Source: Massilia sp. CFBP 13721 (lineage in GTDB: Bacteria; Pseudomonadota; Gammaproteobacteria; Burkholderiales; Burkholderiaceae_D). Taken from it: 64,000 bases of DNA. Made by a program: the position numbers and the translations under genes. Below the pieces are notes generated by a model. That model saw only the letters and a list, made by a program, of their open reading frames with translations. It made no database searches and was not told the origin of the DNA. Shown piece by piece: positions 57,167 through 64,000 of the stretch; the first letter of the stretch is position 1; the number at the start of each line of letters is the position of its first letter. The stretch covers positions 1 to 64,000 of the forward strand of contig NZ_JACYUY010000006.1 of assembly GCF_014842025.1 (NCBI RefSeq), written 5' to 3'.

Positions 57167-58582
57167 TCAGGCTGCAGGACGGAGCGGAGAATGCGCGCCG
57201 GACGCGGCGATCCGTACCTGGCTGCCGGGGTGATTGCTGACCAGGCGCGGCCCGGCGCCAAGCAGGCCTTCGCGCAGCGTGACAGCGCCGGCATCGGCGG
57301 CTGCAGCGTGCCGGTAGCGGCCGCGCCGCTGCAATTCCGGCACAATTAACTCCACGACGGCGCCCATGTCGTCGTGCGGCAGCGCGTACGCGAGGTTGAA
57401 TCCGTCGATGCCGGTCGACTCCATCCACGCTTCGAGCTGGTCGGCCACCTGCGCCGGATCGCCCACCAGCACCGGCCCGCGCCCGCCCAGGCCGATGAAC
57501 TGCGCCGCTTCGCGCACCGTCCAGCGCTTGTTCGGATCGGCCACGCTGAGCGAGGCCAGCGCCGAACGGCCGGCGTCGGTGTCGATGTAGTCGATGGTGT
57601 CGTCGAGCCGGTAGCGCGCGAAGTCGACCCCGGTCCAGCCGGAGAGCAGGGCCAAGGATGCGTCGATGTCGATGTGCTGCTGGTAGTCGCGCAGGCGTGC
57701 CTGCGCTGCATCGTTGGTGGCGCCAGTAACGATCAGCGCCTGCGCATACACCAGCAGGGCGTCGCCGTCGCGCCCGGCCGCACGGGTGGCGGCGCGCGCG
57801 CCGTCGACATAGCGTTTGACGATGCCCGGCGTCGGGCCGCTGACGAAGGTCGCTTCCGCATGGCGCGCCGCGAAGGCCAGCCCGCGCGGCGAGGCGCCGG
57901 CCTGGTACAGGAAGGGCGTGCGCTGCGGCGACGGTTCGCACAGGTGGATGCCGGGCACCGTGTAGTGCGTGCCGCGGTGATTGATCGGATGGACGCGGGC
58001 CGGGTCGGTGTAGATGCCGCGCGCGCGGTCGCGCAGCACGGCGCCGTCTTCCCAGCTCTTCTCCCACAGCTTGTAGACGACTTCCAGGAATTCGTCGGCC
58101 AGGTCGTAGCGCGCATCATGCCCGAGCTGGCGCTCCTGGCCGAGGTTGCGCGCGGCGCTGTCGAGATAGCCGGTGACGATATTCCAGCCGACGCGCCCGC
58201 TGCTCAGGTGGTCGAGCGTCGACATGCGCCGCGCGAACGTGTAAGGATGCTCGTAGCTGACGGCGGCGGTGACGCCGATGCCGAGGCGCGTGGTGGCCTG
58301 GGCGATCAGTGGCACCAGCGCCAGCGGATCGTTCAGCGGCAGCTGCACGCCGTGTCGTAACGCCGCATCCGCGCTGCCGCCATACACGTCGTAGGCGCCC
58401 AGCACGTCGGCCAGGAAGATCGCATCGAAGCCGCCCGCATCGAGCACCTGCGCCAGTTCGACCCAGTAGGCGGCGTCCAGGTACAGCGCCGTGTTGCGCG
58501 GATGGCGCCACAATCCAGGCGACTGGTGGCTCGCCGTGTTCATCTGGAAGGCGTTGAAGCGGATCGGCTTGAAGACACTCAT
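57167..58582 (-). CDS. NtaA/SnaA/DszA-family FMN-dependent monooxygenase
   Basis: A 471-residue flavin monooxygenase of the bacterial luciferase-like (LLM) group that uses FMNH2 from a separate reductase. Typical segments are FNAFQMNTASHQSPGLW at the N-terminus, GGFDAIFLADVLG, RVGWNIVTGYLDSAARNLG and SPRGLAFAARHAE. Relatives attack nitrilotriacetate, EDTA or organosulfur compounds. The start overlaps the MetQ-like gene stop by 4 nt (ATGA). As the last gene of the MetN-I-Q operon, beside ssu genes, it probably releases sulfur from an imported organosulfur compound; SsuE could supply FMNH2. Confidence 0.88.
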   Translation of the reverse strand: MSVFKPIRFNAFQMNTASHQSPGLWRHPRNTALYLDAAYWVELAQVLDAGGFDAIFLADVLGAYDVYGGSADAALRHGVQLPLNDPLALVPLIAQATTRLGIGVTAAVSYEHPYTFARRMSTLDHLSSGRVGWNIVTGYLDSAARNLGQERQLGHDARYDLADEFLEVVYKLWEKSWEDGAVLRDRARGIYTDPARVHPINHRGTHYTVPGIHLCEPSPQRTPFLYQAGASPRGLAFAARHAEATFVSGPTPGIVKRYVDGARAATRAAGRDGDALLVYAQALIVTGATNDAAQARLRDYQQHIDIDASLALLSGWTGVDFARYRLDDTIDYIDTDAGRSALASLSVADPNKRWTVREAAQFIGLGGRGPVLVGDPAQVADQLEAWMESTGIDGFNLAYALPHDDMGAVVELIVPELQRRGRYRHAAAADAGAVTLREGLLGAGPRLVSNHPGSQVRIAASGAHSPLRPAA

Positions 58583-59415
58583 TTGGCGCTCTTCACCAAC
58601 GCCAGCTGGTAGTCGGTCTTGGCGTAGTCGGCGAACAGGCGGTTCGTCACCTCCAAAAATTCGCGCGAGCGGTAGGCGGCGGCGATATCACGCGCAAACG
58701 GTTTCTCGCGGTCGGCGCTGCGCACGGCAACCAGGTTGGCATAGCTCGGCGAGATGGTTTCGCGGCGCAGCGCGTCGCGCAGTTTCAGGCCCGAGGCGAG
58801 CGTGAAATTGCCGTTCACGAAAGCATAGTCGGCGTCCTGCAGCGAGCGTGGCAGCTGGGCCGCTTCCAGAGGCAGCAGTTTTATCTGGCGCAGGTTGGCG
58901 GCGACATCCTTTTCCGAGGCCTTGATCGGGTCGATGCCGGGTTTTAGTTTGATCCAGCCAAGCTGGTCGAGCATCACCAGCGCGCGCGCCTGGTTGGTGG
59001 GGTCGTTCGGCAGCGCCACCGTGGTGCCGGGACGCACCGCGTCGAGCGATGTATGTTTGTGGCTGTAGATGGCGATCGGCGCCGTCGGAATCTTGACCAG
59101 TTCCGCCAGGGCCAGCTTGTGCTGCTCGGCGAAGCGCGTCAGGTAGATGATGTGCTGGAAGACGTTGGCATCGAGCGCGCCTTCCGCCAGGACGAAATTG
59201 GGCTGGATGTAGTCGTTGAATTCGACCAGTTTGACCTTATAACCCTGGCGTTCGAGGATCGGCTTGATGCCGAGGCGGACCTGGTCGGCATACGGGCCGG
59301 CGCTGGTGCCGATGACGAGTTCTTTCGGGTCGCGCGCCTGGGCGCTGCCGATCATGGTCGAGGCAAGGGTCAGGCCGAGCAGGGCGGCGAGCAGGGAACG
59401 GCGGGGGTGGCGCAT
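58579..59415 (-). CDS. MetQ/NlpA-like ABC substrate-binding protein
   Basis: A 278-residue periplasmic binding protein with a Sec signal (LLGLTLASTMIGSAQA-RDPK). No lipobox Cys is present, unlike most MetQ lipoproteins. The family fold is shown by VIGTSAGPYADQVRLGIKPIL, NDYIQPNFVLAEGALDANVFQH-like segments and PNDPTNQARAL. It works with the MetI- and MetN-like genes upstream. The ligand may be methionine or another sulfur compound; the link to a flavin monooxygenase argues for the latter. Confidence 0.88.
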   Translation of the reverse strand: MRHPRRSLLAALLGLTLASTMIGSAQARDPKELVIGTSAGPYADQVRLGIKPILERQGYKVKLVEFNDYIQPNFVLAEGALDANVFQHIIYLTRFAEQHKLALAELVKIPTAPIAIYSHKHTSLDAVRPGTTVALPNDPTNQARALVMLDQLGWIKLKPGIDPIKASEKDVAANLRQIKLLPLEAAQLPRSLQDADYAFVNGNFTLASGLKLRDALRRETISPSYANLVAVRSADREKPFARDIAAAYRSREFLEVTNRLFADYAKTDYQLALVKSAK

Positions 59416-59445
59416 GCGGCAGTCCTTTCAGGGATAAATACAATG

Positions 59446-60108
59446 TCAGCGTTTGTCGAGGCGGCGCGCGAGGCGGCTGCCGCTCAGCTGGATCAGCTGC
59501 ACCAGGGCGACCAGGATCACGACCGTGAACACCATGACGTCGGTCTCGAAGCGGTAGTAGCCGTAGCGGATGGCGAGGTCGCCGATGCCGCCGCCGCCGA
59601 CCACGCCGGCCACCGCCGAATACGAGAGGAAGCTGATCGCCAGCACGGTGAGCGAGAGCACGAGGGCGGCGCGCGCTTCGGGCAGCAGCACGCGCAGGAC
59701 GATCTGCAGTTCGGAGGCGCCCATCGACTGCGCCGCCTCGATCACGCCGCGCGGCACCTCGCGCAGGTTCTGCTCGACCAGCCGCGCGAAATACGGAATC
59801 GCGGCGAACGACAGGGGGACGGCGGCCGCCAGCGGCCCGATCGAGGTGCCGGCCAGGCTGCGCGTAACCGGTACCAGCGCCACCATCAGGATGATGAAGG
59901 GGAAGGAGCGCACCGTGTTCACGATCCAGCCCAGCACCAGCGCCAGCGTGCGGTTCTGCAGCGCCTGGCCGTCGGCGACCAGGAACAGCAGGATCCCGAG
60001 CGGGCCGCCGATCAGCAATGCGCTCGTCAAGCCGATGCCGAGCATCAGCGCGGTCTGCAGAAAGGCCGTCCATAGGTCCGGAAGAACGACGAGAATCGAT
60101 TCAGGCAT
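59446..60108 (-). CDS. MetI-like ABC permease
   Basis: A 220-residue inner-membrane permease with about five helices and the EAA loop (IEAAQSMGASELQIVLRVLLPEA). The ATG at 60108 is set by GGGGAG 6 nt upstream; an ATG two codons earlier would abut the Shine-Dalgarno sequence. It overlaps the MetN-like gene end by 8 nt and precedes the MetQ-like gene by 30 nt. Confidence 0.92.
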   Translation of the reverse strand: MPESILVVLPDLWTAFLQTALMLGIGLTSALLIGGPLGILLFLVADGQALQNRTLALVLGWIVNTVRSFPFIILMVALVPVTRSLAGTSIGPLAAAVPLSFAAIPYFARLVEQNLREVPRGVIEAAQSMGASELQIVLRVLLPEARAALVLSLTVLAISFLSYSAVAGVVGGGGIGDLAIRYGYYRFETDVMVFTVVILVALVQLIQLSGSRLARRLDKR

Positions 60109-60913
60109 GTGCATCTCCCCATGCGGCCGCGGCGAAGACCTCGGTACCGTAATACGCCAGTTCGCGCCCAAGGGCGGTCTTGCGCGGCGCGCTGTGGTCG
60201 GCCAGCGCGAATTCCTCGGCCACCAGGCCATGTTCGATGACGGCGACGCGGTCGCACAAGGTGCCGAGCACCTGCAATTCGTGGCTGACGATCACGATCG
60301 TCACGCCCAGCTGGCGGTTGATGTCGCGCAGGGTCTCGAGCAGGCCGCGCGTGGTTTCCGGGTCAAGCGCAGAGGTGGGTTCGTCGCACAGCAGCACCGC
60401 CGGCTGGCTGGCCAGTGCGCGCGCGATCGCCACGCGCTGCTTCTGGCCGCCCGAGAGCTGGGCCGGATAGCTGGCCGCGCGGTCGCCCAGGCCGACCAGC
60501 GCCAGGCATTCCTCGACCCGCGCTTTCAGGCGCGGCGCATTCATCGCATCGTGGATGCGCAGCGGGAAGGCGACGTTGTCGAACACGGTCGCGTTCTGCA
60601 GCAGGTTGAACTGCTGGAAGATCATGCCGATGCGGCGCCGCGCATTGCGCAGCGCGCGCTTGTCGAGGCGGGTCAGTTCGGCGCCGTCGACCAGCACGCG
60701 GCCGCGCTCGGGGCGCTCCAATAGATTCATCAGGCGCAGCAGGGTCGACTTGCCGGCGCCGCTGCGGCCGACCAGGCCATAGATTTCGCCGGCGCGGATC
60801 GCCAGCGTCACGCCGCGCACGGCCTCGAAGCGGCTGCCGTCGGGCAGGACGAAGCTGCGCGCCACGTCGTCGAGGCGGATCGCGATGTCCGCGGTGGAAG
60901 AGGGCGCGTTCAT
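60101..60913 (-). CDS. MetN-like ABC ATP-binding protein without NIL domain
   Basis: A 270-residue ATPase: Walker A GRSGAGKST (about 49-57), Q-loop IFQQFNLL, signature LSGGQKQRVAIARAL, Walker B VLLCDEPTSALDP, switch IVSHEL. It ends about 20 residues after the ABC core, so it lacks the C-terminal NIL domain by which E. coli MetN (343 residues) senses methionine. The ATG shares one base with the upstream stop (TGATG). Confidence 0.92.
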   Translation of the reverse strand: MNAPSSTADIAIRLDDVARSFVLPDGSRFEAVRGVTLAIRAGEIYGLVGRSGAGKSTLLRLMNLLERPERGRVLVDGAELTRLDKRALRNARRRIGMIFQQFNLLQNATVFDNVAFPLRIHDAMNAPRLKARVEECLALVGLGDRAASYPAQLSGGQKQRVAIARALASQPAVLLCDEPTSALDPETTRGLLETLRDINRQLGVTIVIVSHELQVLGTLCDRVAVIEHGLVAEEFALADHSAPRKTALGRELAYYGTEVFAAAAWGDAHA

Positions 60914-62130
60914 CACGAATACGGGGTCGGATCGGGCAGGCGGCCTTCGAGCGCATAGCGCCCGAGGTCGCGCAGCTTGTAGTCGACCGGGTCGTGCAGC
61001 GTGTGCACGCGGGCGTTGCGCCAGTAGCGGTCGAAACCGAAGCGCGCCGAGGTCGAACGGGCGCCGGTCAGTTCGAACATCTCGTTGCCGATGTCGATGG
61101 CCGCGCGGTGCGCCAGCACCTTGGCTTCGGCGCCGGCCACGGCGACTTCACCGCGTTCGCGCGCGCTCAGGGCCGCCCCTCGGGCATAGGCGGCGTCGAG
61201 CAGCTGCGCGGCGTGGTCGGCCAGCAGCGTCGCCGGACGCACTTTCAGCCACAATTCACCATAGCGGTGCTGCACGAAAGGGTCGGCAGTCGCCTCGTTG
61301 ACGCCGGAAGCGAACCAGGGCCGCGCCTGTTCCAGCGTGTAGTCGCGCGCCGCCTCGAAGGCGCCCTCGGCGATGCCGAGATACAGGTTGGTCATCACCA
61401 GTTGCGCCACCTGCGAACGCAGCGTGGATTGCGCGGTCGGCACCTGGCCGGGCGCCTGCAGCACCAGCGCCGAGGGCAGGTACACCTTGTCGAAACTGAC
61501 GTTGCCGCTGTCGGTCTGGCGCTGGCCGAAGGCATCCCAGTCGGCCTCGACCCGCACGCCCGGCTGGCGCGTCGGCAGCACCCCGATCAGGGCGGCGCCG
61601 GCCGCCGCATCCCAGGCCGATACCGTCAGCCAGTCCGAACCGACCGAGCCCGAAGCGAAACTTTTGACGCCGTCGAGGACATAGCCGCCGGGCGTGGCGC
61701 GCGCCGTGGTGCGCCGGTCGAGCGGGTTCAGGGCATTACCCCAGAACAGGCGCTGCTGCACGCTGGCGCTGTACAGGTTGCGCTGCTGGACGGCGGAACC
61801 GTACAGCGCCAGGCCGGCCAGTTGCAGGTGGTGGAAGCCGAACAGGTGGGCCAGCGCGCTGTCGGCGCGCGCCAGGATGCGGATGACTTGATAGACGGTC
61901 GACCAGGGCGCGCCCTGGCCGCCGAATTCGGTTGGAATCGACAGCGTCAGCAAGCCGCTGTCGCGGATCAGCGCGCGTTCGTGAGCGGCATGGCCGCCGG
62001 CGCGGTCGCGTTCGACGGCGGTGGCGGCGAATTGCGCGGCCAGCCGGGTGGCGATGGCCAGCGCACCGGCGTCGGCGCTGGATTCTGCGCCGGATTCTGG
62101 AACGCGTAAAGCTTGCACGGAAGAAGACAT
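60913..62130 (-). CDS. acyl-CoA dehydrogenase-like sulfur-acquisition oxidoreductase (SfnB/DszC type)
   Basis: A 405-residue flavoprotein of the acyl-CoA dehydrogenase fold: N-terminal helical domain (ALIRDSGLLTLSIPTEFGGQG), a middle beta domain (YVLDGVKSFASGSVGSDWLTVSA) and a C-terminal four-helix domain (FELTGARSTSARFGFDRYWRNARVHTLHDP). The DszC/SfnB branch oxidises organosulfur compounds with FMNH2 rather than acyl-CoAs. First gene of the five-gene minus-strand operon, overlapping the MetN-like gene by 1 nt. ATG at 62130. Confidence 0.85.
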   Translation of the reverse strand: MSSSVQALRVPESGAESSADAGALAIATRLAAQFAATAVERDRAGGHAAHERALIRDSGLLTLSIPTEFGGQGAPWSTVYQVIRILARADSALAHLFGFHHLQLAGLALYGSAVQQRNLYSASVQQRLFWGNALNPLDRRTTARATPGGYVLDGVKSFASGSVGSDWLTVSAWDAAAGAALIGVLPTRQPGVRVEADWDAFGQRQTDSGNVSFDKVYLPSALVLQAPGQVPTAQSTLRSQVAQLVMTNLYLGIAEGAFEAARDYTLEQARPWFASGVNEATADPFVQHRYGELWLKVRPATLLADHAAQLLDAAYARGAALSARERGEVAVAGAEAKVLAHRAAIDIGNEMFELTGARSTSARFGFDRYWRNARVHTLHDPVDYKLRDLGRYALEGRLPDPTPYS

Positions 62131-62209
62131 CGGGACTGGCCTTGATGAGTAAGTGGCAACTAGTGTGCAACGCCGTTTGGCGCGCGTGAACGAAGAAATC
62201 CGGCCATCG

Positions 62210-62243
62210 ATATGCGCCAAACCTTAAAACGCCGGGCGCATAT
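62210..62243. promoter_or_regulatory. candidate operator between the sulfur operons
   Basis: A perfect 9-bp inverted repeat, ATATGCGCC (62210-62218) and GGCGCATAT (62235-62243), with a 16-bp AT-rich spacer, midway in the 191-bp divergent promoter region. It could serve a regulator of both operons, for example a LysR-type CysB/Cbl or an SfnR-type activator. Confidence 0.4.
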
Positions 62244-62321
62244 GGATGTGCAAAACGATTCGTGTTCTTTTGTCCGGGGCGGCTCTAGGCTGTACTCATC
62301 TGTGAACGATTGGACAACAAC

Positions 62322-62912
62322 ATGAGTGTCATCTTGCTGGGCGGAAGCCCATCCCCGAATGCGTCGACCACGCGCCTGCTGCTGCACGTCGGCGACAAGC
62401 TGGCGCTGCACGGCCAGCGATTGATCCGCATCGAAGCGCGCGAACTCGATCCCCAGGCCCTGCTGGCAGCCGACTGCGGTGAGCCCGGCATTGCGCGCAT
62501 GCTGGCGCAGATTGCCGCGGCCGATGCGCTGGTGATCGCCACGCCGGTCTACAAGGCGGCCTACAGCGGCTTGCTGAAAGCCGTGCTCGACCTGCTGCCG
62601 CAGGACGGCCTGGCGGGCAAGCTGGTGCTGCCGCTGGCCAGCGGCGGCAGCCAGTCGCACATGCTCGCGCTCGACTACGCGCTGCACCCGGTGCTGGCGT
62701 CGATGGCGCCGCGCTCGATCTTGCCGAGCATCTACGCCACCGCCGACCAGCTCGGCCGCAATGCCGACGGCAGCCTGGCGCCGGCGCCGGCGATTGCCGC
62801 GCGCGTGGCGCAGGGCGTCGAACAGCTGGCCTTTGAACTGCGCGCCCTCGAATTGCGCACCTCTGAGCTGCGCGCCACGGCCCACGGCGCCGAAGCGGCA
62901 CTGGCCGCCTGA
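62322..62912 (+). CDS. ssuE: NAD(P)H-dependent FMN reductase SsuE
   Basis: Supplies FMNH2 to the alkanesulfonate monooxygenase SsuD and possibly to the LLM monooxygenase and SfnB-like enzyme of the divergent operon. A 196-residue flavodoxin-like protein: GGSPSPNASTTRLLL at the N-terminus, TPVYKAAYSGLLKAVLDLLP in the middle. The ATG at 62322 was preferred to an in-frame TTG at 62310. The C-terminal tail repeats short LELRTSELR-like segments. Confidence 0.93.
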   Translation: MSVILLGGSPSPNASTTRLLLHVGDKLALHGQRLIRIEARELDPQALLAADCGEPGIARMLAQIAAADALVIATPVYKAAYSGLLKAVLDLLPQDGLAGKLVLPLASGGSQSHMLALDYALHPVLASMAPRSILPSIYATADQLGRNADGSLAPAPAIAARVAQGVEQLAFELRALELRTSELRATAHGAEAALAA

Positions 62913-62941
62913 CACCCATCCATATCGAGAAGAGAGAGCAC

Positions 62942-63931
62942 ATGCATTCCGACCATCCATCGCGCCCCGGCCGCCGCCGCAACCTCGGCCTGCTGGCCGC
63001 CGGCGCAGTTGCAAGCGCAGCTGCAGGCCTGCACGGCGTCGCTGCTGCGCAGCCGCGTACCCCATTAAAAGAAGTGCGCATCGGCTATCAGAAATACGGC
63101 ACCCTGACCCTGCTCAAGGGGCGCGGCACGCTGGAAAAACGCCTGGCGGCGCACAACATCGCCGTCAAATGGACCGAGTTCCCGGCCGGGCCGGTGCTGC
63201 TCGAAGGCCTGAACGTCGGCAGCATCGACTTCGGCACCGTCGGCGAGGCACCGCCGATCTTCGCCCAGGCCGCCGGCGCGCGCCTGGTGTATGTCGGCCA
63301 CGAGCCGGCCTCGCCGTCGAGCGAAGCGATCGTGGTGCCAAAAGGGTCCACCTTGCGCACGGTGGCCGAGTTGCGCGGCAAGAAGGTCGCGCTGAACAAG
63401 GGCTCGAACGTGCACTTTCTGCTGGTGCGGGCGCTGGAAAAGGCCGGCGTGCCCTGGAACGCGATCCAGCCGATTTATTTGCCGCCGGCCGACGCCAGGG
63501 CCGCCTTCGAGCGTGGCAGCGTCGACGCCTGGGTGATCTGGGACCCGTTCCTGGCCGCCGCCGAACAGCAGCTGGGTGCGCGCGTGCTGGCCGACGGCCG
63601 CGGCCTGGTGTCGAACCACCAGTTTTATCTGGCCGCGCGCAGCTTCGCCGAACAGCACGCGGATATCACGCGCATCCTGCTCGACGAGATCGCCAAGGTC
63701 GACGACTGGGGCCGCGCCAATCCGGCCGAAGTCGCGCAAATCCTGGCGGTGCAGACCGGCCTGCCGCGCAACGTGGTCGAGCTGGCGGGGAGCCGCTATG
63801 CCTATGGCGTCAAGCCGATGTCGCACGAAGTGCTGCGCGAGCAGCAGCGCATTGCCGACGCTTTCCACAACCTGAAACTGATCCCGAAACCGATCATCGT
63901 GGCCGACGCCTTGCTGACCGCGTCGCTCTGA
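62942..63931 (+). CDS. ssuA: aliphatic sulfonate ABC substrate-binding protein SsuA
   Basis: A 329-residue periplasmic receptor for alkanesulfonates with a signal peptide carrying an Arg-rich start ([14 protein letters not shown]) that could be Tat-type. The fold is shown by IGYQKYGTLTLLKGRGTLE, WTEFPAGPVLLEGLNVG, GTVGEAPPIFAQAAGA and DAWVIWDPF. It follows ssuE by 29 nt and precedes ssuD by 22 nt. Confidence 0.95.
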   Translation: MHSDHPSRPGRRRNLGLLAAGAVASAAAGLHGVAAAQPRTPLKEVRIGYQKYGTLTLLKGRGTLEKRLAAHNIAVKWTEFPAGPVLLEGLNVGSIDFGTVGEAPPIFAQAAGARLVYVGHEPASPSSEAIVVPKGSTLRTVAELRGKKVALNKGSNVHFLLVRALEKAGVPWNAIQPIYLPPADARAAFERGSVDAWVIWDPFLAAAEQQLGARVLADGRGLVSNHQFYLAARSFAEQHADITRILLDEIAKVDDWGRANPAEVAQILAVQTGLPRNVVELAGSRYAYGVKPMSHEVLREQQRIADAFHNLKLIPKPIIVADALLTASL

Positions 63932-63953
63932 ACGCCCTGAAAGAAGCCCTATC

Positions 63954-64000
63954 ATGACTACCCCGAACGTCTTCTGGTTCCTCCCCACCCACGGCGACAG
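63954..64000 (+). CDS. ssuD: FMNH2-dependent alkanesulfonate monooxygenase SsuD, 5' end only
   Basis: The first 15 codons, MTTPNVFWFLPTHGD, match the SsuD N-terminus; the gene runs off the window. SsuD releases sulfite from C2 and longer sulfonates using FMNH2 from SsuE. Partial at the window edge, not a truncation. Confidence 0.88.
   Translation, partial: MTTPNVFWFLPTHGD

Overview
The window is GC-rich bacterial chromosome. Gene content and order point to Burkholderiales, most likely family Oxalobacteraceae and near Massilia/Telluria. The signs are the tRNA-Gln-prs-rplY-pth block next to lolB-ispE, the kdsD-kdsC-lptCAB-rpoN-hpf cluster, and the ubiE-ubiJ-ubiB and fmdB-DUF502-aspS-nudB runs. 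The placement is inference from gene order and protein sequence, not from a database search. Most of the window is conserved housekeeping chromosome. No prophage, integron, CRISPR array or intact transposase gene is visible.

Layout. 0.2-4.1 kb (minus strand): base-excision repair, mutM, a dynamin-like GTPase and mutY. 4.2-10.3 kb (plus): TPR lipoprotein, lolB, ispE, tRNA-Gln, prs, rplY, pth. 10.3-18.9 kb: accessory single genes (vanadium haloperoxidase/PAP2 protein, patatin-like lipase, ychF, PhoX-type phosphatase, MOSC protein, diguanylate cyclase). 19.2-26.7 kb: a KefB/C-type antiporter, divergent from the Kdo/LPS-transport operon that ends in rpoN and hpf. 26.9-30.6 kb: a hydroxyacyl-CoA hydrolase-like gene facing rapZ, hprK and ptsN, which are inverted relative to the usual Burkholderiales order. 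30.9-34.5 kb: queF, ilvA and a YqaA/DedA protein. 34.8-40.2 kb: a 1336-residue flavin/iron-sulfur dehydrogenase, HIT protein, DUF971 protein and cold-shock protein. 40.5-47.7 kb: hybrid histidine kinase, then ubiE, a Tim44-like protein, ubiJ, ubiB and a TPMT-like methyltransferase. 48.2-52.1 kb: FmdB-type protein, DUF502 protein, aspS, nudB and a small secreted protein. 52.4-57.1 kb: a second diguanylate cyclase, an LTA-synthase-like protein and serine acetyltransferase. 57.2-64.0 kb: a sulfur-scavenging locus, with an acyl-CoA-dehydrogenase-like (SfnB/DszC type) - MetN - MetI - MetQ - FMN monooxygenase operon divergent from ssuE-ssuA-ssuD; ssuD is cut by the window edge.

The most unusual material lies between genes. 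Many intergenic gaps carry palindromes that begin with GTAG (or GTAA) and end in CCACGCG. Their stem arms differ in sequence from copy to copy but stay self-complementary, and most sit as inverted pairs. This is the architecture of REP/BIME elements mobilised by RAYT transposases. Other non-coding items are a candidate structured small RNA with its own promoter and terminator (about 47.92-48.06 kb, minus strand), a 174-bp MITE-like element that supplies the stop codon of a diguanylate cyclase gene, and a 106-bp duplication at the 3' end of hprK carrying two perfect palindromes.

Starts were chosen by Shine-Dalgarno match, overlap with the upstream gene and family N-termini. Functions are assigned from recognisable motifs; none has been verified by alignment.
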